Positions 33,621 through 45,153 of a stretch of 64,000 bases of DNA are shown piece by piece. Location: the NCBI GenBank assembly GCA_012064415.1, contig SSNU01000017.1, positions 238,455 to 302,454 on the forward strand. The letters are read 5' to 3'. Under the pieces are notes generated by a model. The model was not told the origin of the DNA. It made no database searches and saw only the letters and a program-made list of their open reading frames with translations. Both the position numbers and the translations under genes were made by a program. The stretch's first letter is position 1. Each line of letters begins with the position of its first letter. This stretch comes from Gyrodactylus bullatarudis (taxonomy: Eukaryota; Platyhelminthes; Monogenea; Gyrodactylidea; Gyrodactylidae).

Positions 33621-35321
33621 TCTAAAGAATCTACAGAAACAGATCCATTTCATAATCTTCAAAATTATGGCTTTATAAAATCTCGTTGATTTCGAGGTTT
33701 GAGAGGGATTATAAACGTTTTTTCAGACAAGGTAAAATTCATGGTTTTCTCCAAAAGTTTGGTAGTGATTAGAGCAATGCTTATTTTCTTAAGATATCTA
33801 TTCACACACAGGAATATATTCAGGACCCAATGATGAGCTTGAATATGTATTTGAAAATAACTAAAACTAAAATATATCTAGATCAGGACACATAGGTATA
33901 TTTTGAGGTATTTCATACTTGATTAGCTGTCTGGCTCAATGTGTATCCTACCCATCATTAAATGGAATCAATTTTTACAAGTACACAGTTCGAATCTTCT
34001 GCGCGGTAGAGTTTGAAATTATTTTCTAGATTTATCATCTTAAAGTTTACAGCAAAACTTTCAGCATTATTCAATTTGCCAGTATCTTTCGATTGCCAAA
34101 GACCGTGTGAATCTTTCTATTTCGATAATTTTTTCAAGAAAAACGGTACTCTAGTAGTGATAATTGGTTTCCACGTCTAATGGGGATCCTGAAAAATAAC
34201 TTTTAATCCATAAGGCACATTGAAATCAACAAAAACCTTTAAAATATCTCCAAATTTTTTCCTTTGAAGAATTTTGAGATCTTGATAAAAAATTTTTATT
34301 TTCAACGATTTCCAAAATTTTATTCGAGATGAGTCAAAATCCTGAAATATTCCGTTAAACTTACTTAAGGTAACCTTGTTGAAGAGTTGATAATTGAAAA
34401 TAAGCCCATAATATGTAAGATAAAAGAGTTTTACGTAAGCTAAAAAACATAACTGTGTACAATTTCCATCAATGACATTATTGACATAACTGGCATTTAC
34501 AAAAAAAGTGAAATGCAAGTCTCATATTCGTTCATTTTGCTTTTTACTAATGATAGATCTCTCCATTATTATTATTGTGCATTGTTAAAAAAATCCGGAA
34601 TAATTTGAACCAACGTTTAATTTCAATCCAAAACTAGAAATTATTTCTAATGACTTGTATTTTGCATTGTTTTTAACTTGGGATGATTATGAATCTGAAA
34701 TTTTTTCTACCTGAAGAGTTATCGAAATTCTGAGATTCTGAGTTCAATTTTTCTCATGAACAAAAAGTTACAAAATAATTACCAAATTTCCAATTACAAG
34801 AAATTAAATTTTGATATTTTTGCAAAGTTGAGTGGCTGGGAGCTCAGGGTAAATTTTGCGATGAACTGATTAACCATTTTATGTTCCAAATTAATTTTTT
34901 TCATCATAAAAATAAGAAAATTTGCAACCTAACCAAAATAATTACACTGATTCTGAATCTGAATTCCTCTTTTGAAAGCTGACTTATCATTTGAAAGATA
35001 ATAGTGGTTAAAATAGGCTTTTTTGGCTCTAAAACCAGTTATCTCCTAAACTATGAGAGATATAGTTTTTTTGGTAAGGTTACAAATTTTCTAACTTGTG
35101 ATGAAAAAAAAATATTTTTGGACATGAAGGGCTAATCTACCACCTGAATAAAATGATTCAAAATTATTTTTGAGCCAAGATATCAGCCAAAAAAAACAAA
35201 AGAAAGAGCTAATATAGTCATTAGTGCACATTGAAATGTATTAAACAGCTGTTTATTTCCCAATGACACATGATAGCTCTTCAGACACGCTTTATTTTCT
35301 AGCGAATTCTTATTCGTTTAG

Positions 35322-35495
35322 CATATGGTCCTGCTTAAGTAGGGACATGTCTTGTATGCGAAGGCAGTTTCTGCCTCGGGAACCCCATGCTTAATGAAAG
35401 ATTAATCAGAAGAACGGTACCACAGAGGTATGCTTCGCGAGGGATGAAACCCAAAGACCGTTGCACTGAACTGTTGGTGCTCTATAAAATATCCT
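35322..35495. other. GC-richer island, possible structured RNA gene
   Basis: About 170 bp with clearly higher G+C than its neighbours. It contains a perfect hairpin AGGCAG-TTT-CTGCCT (about 35366-35380), the stretches GGGAACCCCATGC, GAACGGTACCACAGAGGTAT and CTTCGCGAGGGATGAAACCC, and no ORF. This composition in AT-rich DNA often marks a noncoding RNA gene or its retrocopy. It did not match by eye U1, U2, U4, U5, U6, 5S, RNase P or SRP RNA. The identity is unknown. Confidence 0.3.
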
Positions 35496-35499
35496 CTAA

Positions 35500-36385
35500 T
35501 TAGATGGCAAAATTAGTTGTACCTTTCACGAAGGAATTGTTTGACCTAGTAGCATACTTAGCTAGTAGGTTCAATGTCTAAAAACACTTTAATTTCTTCA
35601 TTGTAGTTATTGAATTAGCTTTTGAAAGTTTAAATCTGAGAAAGTTCCCAAAGTAAGACAATCTTCTACAATAAAAATCAGTCTGAGAAATGGATATTCC
35701 TCAAAAAATTTATTGATTATTGTGAATTTTGATTCGTACAAGAATTGTAATGCCTTTTCTGGCATTATATTTTCCTTCGATTCCACAAACACACATTGAA
35801 AGTAATAAGAGAATTTTGAGTAATACAATCCTTCCTATTTTATTCATTCTGTTTCGCATTCACACCAACAATTACAATCCATCTTGGATAACTTTTTCCC
35901 TTTTACTTTCGGCTTAGTTAGGAATTACATTTTTTTACATTGTAAGAAAAAGTACCAAAATAAGGAAAAAATCTAAAGTGATTTATCGTGTGAGGAGGGA
36001 ATTTTGATTTTTTTCCCTTTCTCTCTTTTGTTATAGATAAATTACAAGAGGAGCAGAGAGAGAGAGAGACGAACAAAAATTTCTGAGCAAATTTTCTCTA
36101 AAGTAAGGCAGGAGGAAAGACTGTCTCCATAGAGTCCATTTTCTCATCCAGACAGGTGTTGTTTTGTATTGCATTTAAGGATTAGTTCAGGAGTTATCAG
36201 GAAAGATAAATAATAATTTTCACGAAAATAAAATTAAGGAAATTCGGTACATTCACAGACCAACTCATGGGCTCATGTAAAATCTATCGATTATCCGAAG
36301 ATATTCAGTTTTATATAGAATGTTGATAATTGATATAAATTATAATCAAATGATGATTTTACTTTCAAGTAAGAACATGAATATA
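35500..36385. other. AT-rich region with nothing recognised
   Basis: No gene was recognised. A short GA repeat lies at about 36053-36071. Confidence 0.3.
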
Positions 36386-36389
36386 GTAT

Positions 36390-36780
36390 ACATATTTTTG
36401 TATGTGACTGCAGATCTTCTTATATAGGACACACAATCAGAAAGTTGTCAACTAGGGGGAACGATCATCTTAAGAAAGATACAGCAATAACTAGGCATCT
36501 TAGACAGGAAGGGTATGAGGCTTCAATTTAAAATTTTATACAAAAACCCGAGTGATGACAGTACAGATTCTTCATAAATCTATATAAACAAGACTTATGT
36601 GTTCAAAAGAATTATTCATTTAACCTTCAACTACCTTGGCCTATGTAAGTTTTTCACTTTTCTTTCTACTGTTGCTATTTATTGGAGAGTTTTGGTGTTT
36701 TTTCAGCTTACATTTATTCTAATTTTCTTCAACTTTTACTATTTCTTTCAAAATTTGTAAATTATTATTTTCATTCATCT
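36390..36780 (+). pseudogene. Penelope-like element GIY-YIG fragment and 3' tail
   Basis: A frame near 36398-36510 reads VCDCRSSYIGHTIRKLSTRG, with HLKKDTAITRHLRQEG shortly after: the YIG half of a GIY-YIG nuclease. After a frameshift the end reads QKNYSFNLQLPWPM then stop, followed by the conserved tail GCTTACATTTATTCTAATTT. It is the same family as 9360-9620, 37720-38230 and 38403-38813. Confidence 0.6.
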
Positions 36781-36959
36781 TTTAACTTTAATCATTATCA
36801 AAGAGACACTACGGATGAACCTTTGAGAAATGTACATTTGGTGTACTTTTCCAACATATTTTTACGCCAACTGAGGTTAATGAGAGGATAATTGTCAATT
36901 ATTAAGTGAATTTCAGATTATCGGAATGCTAAGATTATAGGAAATTTAATTCATGATTA

Positions 36960-37510
36960 TACAGACGTGGACATAAATATAGGCACCCCTACTCTTATAT
37001 CAGATTTCAATCATTTTCTGCTAACCAATATGAAGAATTGTTTTGAGTTTTTTAGAACTTCACAGTGTATCTTATGTATTGTAGGATAAAATGAGAGAAA
37101 TGTGTATTAGTGAAAAAATGTATTAAATATCGTGGATTTAAAAAATTGCCAGGCAAATTTTTATGGACAAAAATATAGGCACCCTTGAGAAAAAGATGAC
37201 GAAATTCGGTAGTACCGACTGTAAAATTTGTACCCTTTGAATTCTTTTTTTATCAACATCGAAAAATATTTTGCATCGATATTGAGGAATTTTTGACCAT
37301 TTATCGACGGTTTCTTCTCAAGTTCTTTTAGATTCCTGGGGGTTTCTCAAGTAGACTATATTTTTGAGATCTTGCCAAAGATTTTCAATGATATCAAGGT
37401 CGAGATTCATTGAATGCCACAAATAATTTTTCCCGTTTTAATTTCAGCTATTCTTTTCTGGTCTTGGACGAATTTTTCCGATTATTATCTTGTTGGAAGT
37501 TCCAATTTAA
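36960..37510 (-). pseudogene. Tc1-like transposon remnant
   Basis: The minus strand from 37510 encodes, with stops, NWNFQQDNN and the following Tc1 C-terminal blocks, then the segment shared with 17036-17390. The motif GGACATAAATATAGGCACCC at 36970 recurs as GGACAAAAATATAGGCACCC at 37165, which may be the element's terminal or subterminal repeats. Clean inverted ends were not found. Confidence 0.5.
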
Positions 37511-37719
37511 ACATTTTTTCTATTTCCTGACACAAAAAATAATCCCTAGAAAATTAGTACACGTCCACCATGGTTAAGAGTGGGTATCGTGTACTTTTCA
37601 TCATGTGTTGAATTCATCGGTCTAACAAAGTAAGGTTATTAAGAATAAGTAATTCACGTAGTTTTTCAAACACGTCCGAAAATCCACTTAAATTCATAAT
37701 TTAGAAAAATTGGAGGAAA

Positions 37720-38229
37720 ATATATTTAAACCAAATATACATTTCTTGAAGTATCATCAGTGGTAATTCTTCAAAAATGATATAAGTTTAAAGTTCATTC
37801 AAAATAATAATTTACAAATTTTGAAAGAAATAGTAAAAGTTGAAGAAAATTAGAATAAATGTAATCTGAAAAACACCAAAACTCTCCAATAAATAGCAAC
37901 AGTAGAAAGAAAAGTGAAAAATTTACATAGGCCAAGGTAGTTGAAGGTTAAATGAATAATTCTTTTGAACACAGATTAGGTTTATATAGGTTAATAAGAA
38001 ATTTTTCTTTCACCCATACATCTATGCTGTCGTCATTGGGGTTTTTGTATAAAACGGAAAAATTAGAAACTGAAGCAGTATGATCTTCTTGTCTAAGGTG
38101 CCTAGTAACCGCAGTATCCTTCTTCAGATGGTCCTCCGCTCGTGTAGATAAGAAATGTACATTTGGTTTAAATATATTTTCCTCCAATTTTTCTAAAGTA
38201 AGGTTGGTCTGCAGCCCCAAAAAGTTCAT
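37720..38229 (-). pseudogene. Penelope-like element C-terminal fragment, inverted copy
   Basis: The 93-aa frame 38229-37948 contains STRAEDHLKKDTAVTRHLRQ and FSVLYKNPNDDSIDVWVKEK. The frame then breaks before the LQLPWP-type end and the 3' tail (to about 37720). The GIY-YIG core itself is lost, replaced by sequence continuing to the N-terminus. It lies tail to tail with the copy at 36390-36780. Confidence 0.55.
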
Positions 38230-38402
38230 TAAATCATAATATTGATTTTCGACTACTTTTACTTATTTCAAACGCACCGATTCGTGCTTTTTCTCCAAGA
38301 AGGAAGTTTTTCTTGGGCAACGTTCTTGGAGACCACTGTTTTCGATAATTCGCCAAATTATCGTTCAAAGGAGATGACTTTAGTCATGATGTAGGAAGGA
38401 AA

Positions 38403-38813
38403 TTGACAAAACTTGTAAATGAAAATTATAACGATATACAATTGAAGGTTGTATTTAAAACCACAAGTCTATTCAAATTTCAGCTTAAAGATAAATTAGA
38501 ACCATCTGAGCAATCAAATCTCATCTACATCTTTCAGGCTACATTTGGTGCCAAATACATAGGAAGAACCCAAAGACGTCTAGCTGTTAGGATAAAAGAA
38601 CACCTCAAAAGAAAGAATTCCTCAATAAAAAAGCACCTAGAGCAATGTGGTTGTCAAGCAAGTGAAGAAAATTTCTAAATTTTATTCAAATGTCCCAACG
38701 ATAAACTTATAGACCTCAAAATCCGAGAGAAGTTTCTAATCATGAATGAAGATCCTAACCTATGCATTCAGAAGAACCATTTACATGGTTTGCAGTTACC
38801 TTGGCCCAATTGA
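38403..38813 (+). pseudogene. Penelope-like GIY-YIG endonuclease region with one stop
   Basis: The frame starts MTKLVNENYNDIQLKVVFKT and contains SNLIYIFQATFGAKYIGRTQ with RRLAVRIKEHLKRK. These are the GIY-YIG motifs (here IYIF and YIG), the Arg and the His of the nuclease. A single TAA after EENF (38676) interrupts it; the same frame continues ILFKCPNDKLIDLKIREKFL to LHGLQLPWPN and stops at 38813. The reverse transcriptase is not present upstream. This is the best preserved copy of the LQLPWP family in the window. Confidence 0.65.
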
Positions 38814-38829
38814 TTTTTAATTTTTTCTT

Positions 38830-39900
38830 TTCTACACCCATTAATAAAGAAGTATTTTTGGTTTTTCATCAATTGGAAGTGTTTCAAGAATTTTACAATT
38901 TCATTAACATAAATATTATTTATAATTATAAATGATTATTATCATTCAATTGAACTAGGATTAGAGATTGATAAGACCTGGTCAAATATATATTTGTCCA
39001 AATTAAAAAATTCTTTTAATTCATGAGTCTTCTCAAGGAACATTTACCTATCTCAAAATATGTTATATGAAACTTGATGCCTTTATAGTGGTACTTTAAA
39101 AAATCCACGAGTTTGTTGACTTAGACCATGTCCTTAACTTTTTATAAGAGATGCATTTTAGAAAGGCAAAATAATGAATCGAAATAAAATATATATTAGA
39201 TATTGGAAATAATATTGTTTAAAAAACATAAATTTTAAGGTTGATGCTGGTATCATGTTATTTGAAAAAGTCTGATAAACGTTTTTGATTCTTTGATAAG
39301 CTTGGCATTTTGATCTTTTTCTCGATCGAATTTCGTTTGGCTTTTGGGGAAAAATCTTTTTTCACTATTGCCTAAGATAATAAAAAAACAAGAAATTATC
39401 CAGACTTATTACTATAAGATTAAATTAATTAAAACCCTATCGATTGTAATTAATTGTAAATATCAAGAATTTGATTCTAGAATTTAAAGTCTCCTGATGA
39501 AACTTTTAGCTATTCATGTTATGTATTTCACCTTGAATTATAGAAGAAGAGTCGGATAACAAATTACCACAGTCAATTTCACACATGATGATTCGCGTTG
39601 AGTAAAAAGTTTGATGGCAAAGATGTCTCATACATTTCTGTCCCAAAATCAAGTATGCATTAACCAATTCTATTCAAATTTGAAATAAACCTGTATAATA
39701 ATTGTTTTGAGCATCAAAGCAGTCGTTTATACATCATTGGAAAAGGAATTTTTTCCTTGTTTTTGAGAACTTAGAATAAATTCTCAACCTTTCTTTAAAA
39801 CAAAAATAGTTTACTTTCACCTTACACCTTTTTGTCCCTTATTAGCTTTTCTAGTTACTACTTTGTGTACACTGTGCAGTTATCTAGCCTTTCAGTCTCT
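38830..39900. other. AT-rich region with nothing recognised
   Basis: No gene or element boundary was seen between the PLE end and the MITE at 39911. Confidence 0.3.
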
Positions 39901-39910
39901 CTTGTATCTA

Positions 39911-40554
39911 GGAAGTGAAAATTCGTTCTGTAAAGTAGTTTTGTAACATACGATATTTTTCGTGACAACATATCGAAATTCAACATAACATATCATGATA
40001 TATTAAAAAAAACTACATTACGATATAATTTTCAATATGCTACGAGTTATTAATTAATATATTAATTTTGTGATATGTTTATCGTATGATGTAACATAGG
40101 ATTTTATATTGTTAATTTTGTAATTATAATTATAATATCAATTATGTTTACAACTTCTGATATATAAAGTTTGATTTAGGTGGTTTAGTCGTAAATTAAA
40201 TATTTTGTAAAGAGTTCAAATCTCAGCACGAATAAATATTTTGATATTAGATTTCAGAAAATTTCCTACTCTTAGATTAAAGTCTTTCAAGCAAAGATTT
40301 TTACATGGGTAAAATGCTCAATGCTCATGTATTGTACATCACCAAATGTTAAGTTAATTATTGAATTTCCCTAGTTTTTCAAAGAAGAGTGGCGTTCTAA
40401 TTTTGGGTATGATTCATATAATTAAAGCCTAAACAATACATATCGTATCATATCGTAACATAATTTTAATATTTTTAATACAAAAAAAACATATCGTTAT
40501 AATATTCGTATATCGTATGTTGAAACTTTACAAAACGAATTTTCACTCCCTACA
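39911..40554. mobile_element. hAT-like MITE (about 644 bp)
   Basis: The 8-bp direct repeat TGTATCTA flanks both sides (39903-39910 and 40555-40562), the size expected for hAT elements. The ends are imperfect inverted repeats of about 45 bp: GGAAGTGAAAATTCGTTCTG and ACATACGATAT at the left, with their complements at the right (CGAATTTTCACTCCC). There is no ORF inside. The left end seems to lack the first four bases present at the right (TGTA). Class assignment rests on duplication length only. Confidence 0.5.
40178..40245 (+). ncRNA. degenerate tRNA-like (SINE head-like) sequence
   Basis: TGGTTTAGTCG fits a polymerase III A box and AGTTCAAATCTC about 35 bp further on resembles a B box. No acceptor stem can be drawn convincingly. 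It lies within the hAT-like MITE. It is a weak call: a tRNA pseudogene, a SINE head or chance. Confidence 0.2.
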
Positions 40555-40593
40555 TGTATCTATTCTCAAAAATCATTATGTAATTATTAATGA

Positions 40594-42929
40594 CTATGAT
40601 TTTGTTACCGTTTTTTGTTGTTTGGTAGGGGTCTTTTCTGGATCCGAATTTAGATCCTGTTCTTTAAGTGGAGAGACTGGAATCTTTTTCCCTTCGATCG
40701 GATCATAAGCTGGTATAATCATTATTTCCGGCAGTTGAACAAGCTGACTATTATTGGCCCAGTCATAATCACTTTGGTATAAGGTCTGAAAAAGAAAACA
40801 AAATTCTCTTGAAGGAGATTGAAATTTCTTATTTAATCGAAATGCCGACATTTTCAATAGGGATGTTCATTAAAATCACAATTTTTTAATATATTAGAAT
40901 TCATGAGATACTTTGGCTTTTTATCCTATTCAGGTATACCAAAGACTTTTTCAATAATTTTAAAGCATCAAATTAATTTCAACTGAATTATTTTACTACA
41001 TTTGGCTGAAAGAAAAAGTTTTTTGTGCCATAAGTAAAGGGTCTTTCATGCTTTTTGATTTTTTTCAGCTTTCGAAAAAATTTCATTATTTCTTGAAATC
41101 TACAAATTTTTTCCTCTCAAATTTGGTATTCACAGAAGAATAATAAAACCATAGGATAGAATTTTAGACATATTTTGTATCAAATTACTCTATAGATTCA
41201 CAAGTTAGGAACCAAATTATTTCTTAAATTTCTTACTTTCGCATCAAGCTCTAAGAACCATACAAATTTCATCATCCCATACATACAGCTATTTTTTATT
41301 CAACATGAGTAGTAGAGCGAGTCAAATATTTTTTTTCCGAATCTGTTAGATCTAACTTAGAAAAATTAATTGAAAATAGTTGGCGCTAATTCAAAAATCG
41401 GCATTTTTAATTGCGATTTGGGCTACCTAAGCAAAATTTAAAATACATGGTTTAATAGGAAAAATTCTCTTTAAAATGACCTTTGCACATCTGGATGTTA
41501 AAAAATTTGCCTCTCTCTAATTAGATCATACATGAGTAGGTTAAGAAAAATAGAATTTTAAAAACATGATAAACACTGCTTGTATATTCTTTTTGTTCAG
41601 ACAGCAGTAAAACTGAAATGTAGACGAATTTTGGTGTAAAAGTTGCTCAAAACTCAATAGAAAAAATTATTATTCAATAAAGATTTGAGTTACCTCCTTA
41701 TTAAGAGAATTTTCCTCAATATTTAAATTCTGATTTTCCTGAGCAGGTTCACCTGTCTGTTTATGTCGCTTTCGCTTTCTCTGGGTAGATTTAGGAGTTT
41801 CTGGAGAGTTTAGGATATTCTTCATTCGAGATGTTATCCGACTTGGAGTCTGAATCAGACTGGCAGATAGATTCAAATTATCAGTCTTTGAATTGGAGAA
41901 TAAGACCAAGATAAGTTTGGTCAATTTAATGACTAGTCTTCCACGAATTGTAGCACCCTGGCCTTCAGTACGCTGAGGAGTATCATTGATAATAGTTTCA
42001 CAGTTCCAATCCTCAAGGTCTAAATCTTCCAAACGTTTTGATAAAGCTTCAACTTCTCGATTAATTGCTTCTTTTGAGAATGTCCTTACATCAGATACTG
42101 GCTTGACACCATTTACTAACGATTTAAGAATTTTACCAACATGTATTATAGCTGTGCTTAAAGATTTCTTTGCCAAGTAAATATCATCCTTTTGGTTTGC
42201 ATTCAGGACAACAATGTCTGTCTCCTGGGCTATTCCAGAGAGAATATCTTGAATTTTAGATATTGAATTTGTCAAATTTTTAATTCCAATTGAATATCTA
42301 TTAAGAATTTGGAAGTCTTTGGGGTCAAATCCATCGTTTCGTCCTAAATCCAACTTGTTCACGTAGCTAACCAGCATTTGAAAGTCTGAAATGGAGAGTT
42401 TCTTTGATATTTTACGAATAGTCTTGAATCCATATTGGTCTATTCCTCGGTTTGGTTGATTTGCGACATTACCCAACGATAAGTTATCTTTAGGATTAAT
42501 GGAAAGGGAAAGATATCTTAAAATAATAAACTCTATAGAATTATTGGATAAATCGTCCAAGCCATCAGGATATACACAAGTTGGTTCAAATTCCAGAGTT
42601 GAATTGAACCTTTTCAACTTGTCCAGCAGAAAATAATCAAATCGTCCGAGGTCATCTGAAATTAGATCTGTTATTCGGACATTGGATAATTTATTACGCA
42701 ACTCTGAATTGGTTTTAGCCTCATTCATTATTCTTTCAAGCATCAAAAATCTGTCAACCAAGTTAAACTTATTTAATAGATTAAAATAAGCATCAGAATC
42801 TTCTTGGTACCTTGATTCCAGAATATCATATTGTGAATCTTTAAATAAAATATTAATAATAATCACTAGATTCATCAATGAGAAATATAGGAAGAACTTT
42901 TTCACCAAACTCGTCGATAAAAGTCTCAT
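40594..42929 (-). CDS. unidentified 475-aa protein, two exons
   Basis: Exon 1 is 42929-41694 and exon 2 is 40785-40594, joined in phase 0 by a 908-nt intron (donor GAG|GTAACT, acceptor TTTTTCAG|ACC). The ATG at 42929 opens a hydrophobic segment at residues ~11-28 (KKFFLYFSLMNLVIIINI), which could be a signal peptide or membrane anchor. The middle is mostly helical with Leu/Ile-rich stretches. Near residue 390 there are TP/SP sites and a basic cluster QRKRKRHK that resembles a nuclear localisation signal, which conflicts with secretion. The end is KTPTKQQKTVTKS. I do not recognise the family. It is transcribed divergently from the UBE2G2 gene, with 305 bp between start codons. The frame is open for 1.2 kb, so it is very likely a real gene. 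Confidence 0.75.
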
Positions 42930-43234
42930 TAGAATTCAGTTCAAGGTTGAAAAATTGATGAAAGAAATATAAAAATTCCTTAACAGATTTGAATTTTTTA
43001 TTACAGTTGATATCATCAAGAGAAATATGCATTTTTGACTATATAAGTACTTAAAAGTGTACAATGTGTATTATTGGATGAATACTGAATTCGTTTTGCT
43101 GATTTAAATTAAATCTTTTAATGTTAAATATGTTTTTTTTCAAATAATGTTCAGCTTAAACAATAAAAAGGTCTATGACGTTTTTGTTTTTAATTTAGTT
43201 TCAGACTGCATTTATTCAAAAATCATCAAAAATT
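42930..43234. promoter_or_regulatory. probable bidirectional promoter region
   Basis: This 305-bp interval separates the divergent start codons of the 475-aa protein and the UBE2G2 homologue. It must hold both 5' UTRs and start sites unless trans-splicing or distal exons are involved. I see no convincing TATA box at a set distance. TATATAAG at 43039 is a possible candidate for the plus-strand gene. Confidence 0.4.
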
Positions 43235-43799
43235 ATGGCTGGTACTGCATTAAAGAGATTAACTTCTGAATACTATCGTAATTAGCTTACTTTTATTATT
43301 TTAGAAATGACTATGAATCCTACTGAAGGTATATCTGCCGGTCCAATAGACGAAACTGATTTCTTTAAATGGGAGGCAGTTATAATGTTAGTTTCTCTTG
43401 AGTTTAATTGATCAATTTCTCATTAGGGGTCCTGAAGATACTGATTTTGACGGTGCAATGTTTCGTGCTAGACTTGAATTTCCGCCTCAATATCCTCTTC
43501 TTCCGCCTAAGATGACCTTTATATCCAAAATTTTTCACCCCAATATTTACAATGATGGAATTGTTTGTATCTCAATTCTCCATCCCCCAGGAGATGATCC
43601 TACTGGTTATGAGAGTTCATCTGAACGCTGGACGCCCGTTCAATCTATTGAAAAGATTCTCTTATCTGTTGTCAGCATATTATCCGAGCCAAATTGTGAG
43701 AGTGCAGCAAATATAGATGCTGCAAAAATGTGGCGTGACAATCGTGAAGAGTTTAAAAGAATCGCAAGAAGGCACGTTGAAGAGAGTCTTGCATTATGA
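43235..43799 (+). CDS. UBE2G2: UBE2G2-type E2 ubiquitin-conjugating enzyme
   Basis: Three exons, 43235-43277, 43305-43386 and 43427-43799, give 165 aa, the same length as vertebrate UBE2G2. The start [13 protein letters not shown] matches the family start. The core has HPN at residues 79-81 and the catalytic Cys at 89 (GIVCISIL). After it comes the acidic insertion typical of UBE2G/CDC34 enzymes ([17 protein letters not shown]). The end is [14 protein letters not shown]2G2 enzymes transfer ubiquitin, largely as K48 chains, to ER-associated degradation substrates with membrane E3 ligases such as gp78. Introns are only 27 nt (GTAATT...TTTTAG) and 40 nt (GTTAGT...CATTAG). Without both removals the family sequence is not continuous. 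A possible AATAAA lies at 44104. Confidence 0.93.
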
Positions 43800-45153
43800 A
43801 TTTTTTTGTTCTTTTCTGCGCCTCCACTATTATGGATCACACAACTCTTCTTGTATACGCGTTATCCTGAAAAATTAAAATCTCTTCGAAATTATTGACA
43901 AATATTCCTATTAAAATTACCTGGTTTTATCTCTAAATGAAATGGTTGTCAATCACATGCTTTATTAGTCTTGATCTTTCAAAAGGGTCCAATCTTACTG
44001 ATGATTTCAAATGTTTGTATTTTTTTAAGAAAAATATATCAGTATATATTCAAATCATCATATTTCTTTATCCTTAAAATTGATTTGAGATTCTTGATCA
44101 GTCAATAAAGGAAAATACGGAGTCATCATGAAAGTTCTAGAAATCATTTTTTTGTAAATACAATTCCTGAAGAAAACAATGCGTATATAATATTTATTTT
44201 TAAATATCAATGTTTGATATGTCTACTTAAAAGTAGTTATTTGAAATGAAAAAAAAGAATTCATCCAACTACTCAAATAATTTAACTAATTAGAAGAATC
44301 TTACATCACATTACTGAAACTAATTCTAAGTCCCTTTTTACTGATTTAGAATCAAAAATATTTATTCATGAGTACCAGCAATTATAGGTTGATCTGAATG
44401 ATCACTAGAAAACTAACTTAGCTTCTGTTTCAAGCTTTTCCATGTTCGACTGAGAAGTCCAATTTTATTTATATTTTCCAAAAACTTTTATTTTAATTGA
44501 TTTGGATCTTAACGAAAATTTATTCAAAACATGCCACATGTGTCCATCATATATTGGATTTTATTCGTTGTATTATAGATAAATACATCAGATTGTCTCT
44601 ACTGAAAATATAATACGCAACTAAATTCTATTGGCTAGTGAGAAATTTGAGTATTCACTCTTCTACTCCGACTGACCAATGAGAATAACTCTAACTCTTC
44701 TTCAAAGTCACACTGTGTAAGATTGTAACTGAAATGTTTTAATATCACACGTTAATAATATATCAATTGTATACACTAGGATATATCAAAAGAATAATTA
44801 ATGTATTAGTTAAGTTATATAAACCAAGTTAAATAAAAGAACTTGATCATTTATCCTGGTACCATTATATGCTTTTGTGTGTCTCAATATTGTGAACACT
44901 GAAAAGGTTCTCGAAGGAAAAATCTCTTGCACACAAACTGAGTGAGGGAGAAAAGCCAATTTCTGTGGCCAGAGAAGAAGAAGTAACAACAAGTAACGGA
45001 TTACTCATCTCTCTTTTAAAAAACTTCCCTATACTTTTTCCACAGAGAGTAAAACAACACTTGTGCTGGTTAACATTTTTTTTCACCACTGAACACAATA
45101 ATCATCCTGGAACCCGCAGTTCACTCATACTATCTCAAATATAGTCAAATAAA
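43800..45153. other. intergenic region upstream of the GCM gene
   Basis: It holds the UBE2G2 3' UTR (AATAAA at 44104-44109) and presumably the GCM promoter and 5' UTR. The minus-strand frames 44810-45098 have no motifs and look fortuitous. No repeat was recognised, in contrast to the first 40 kb. Confidence 0.4.

Noticed and set aside
41986..42180. Plus-strand frame within the 475-aa gene
   Set aside because: Shadow of the longer minus-strand exon.
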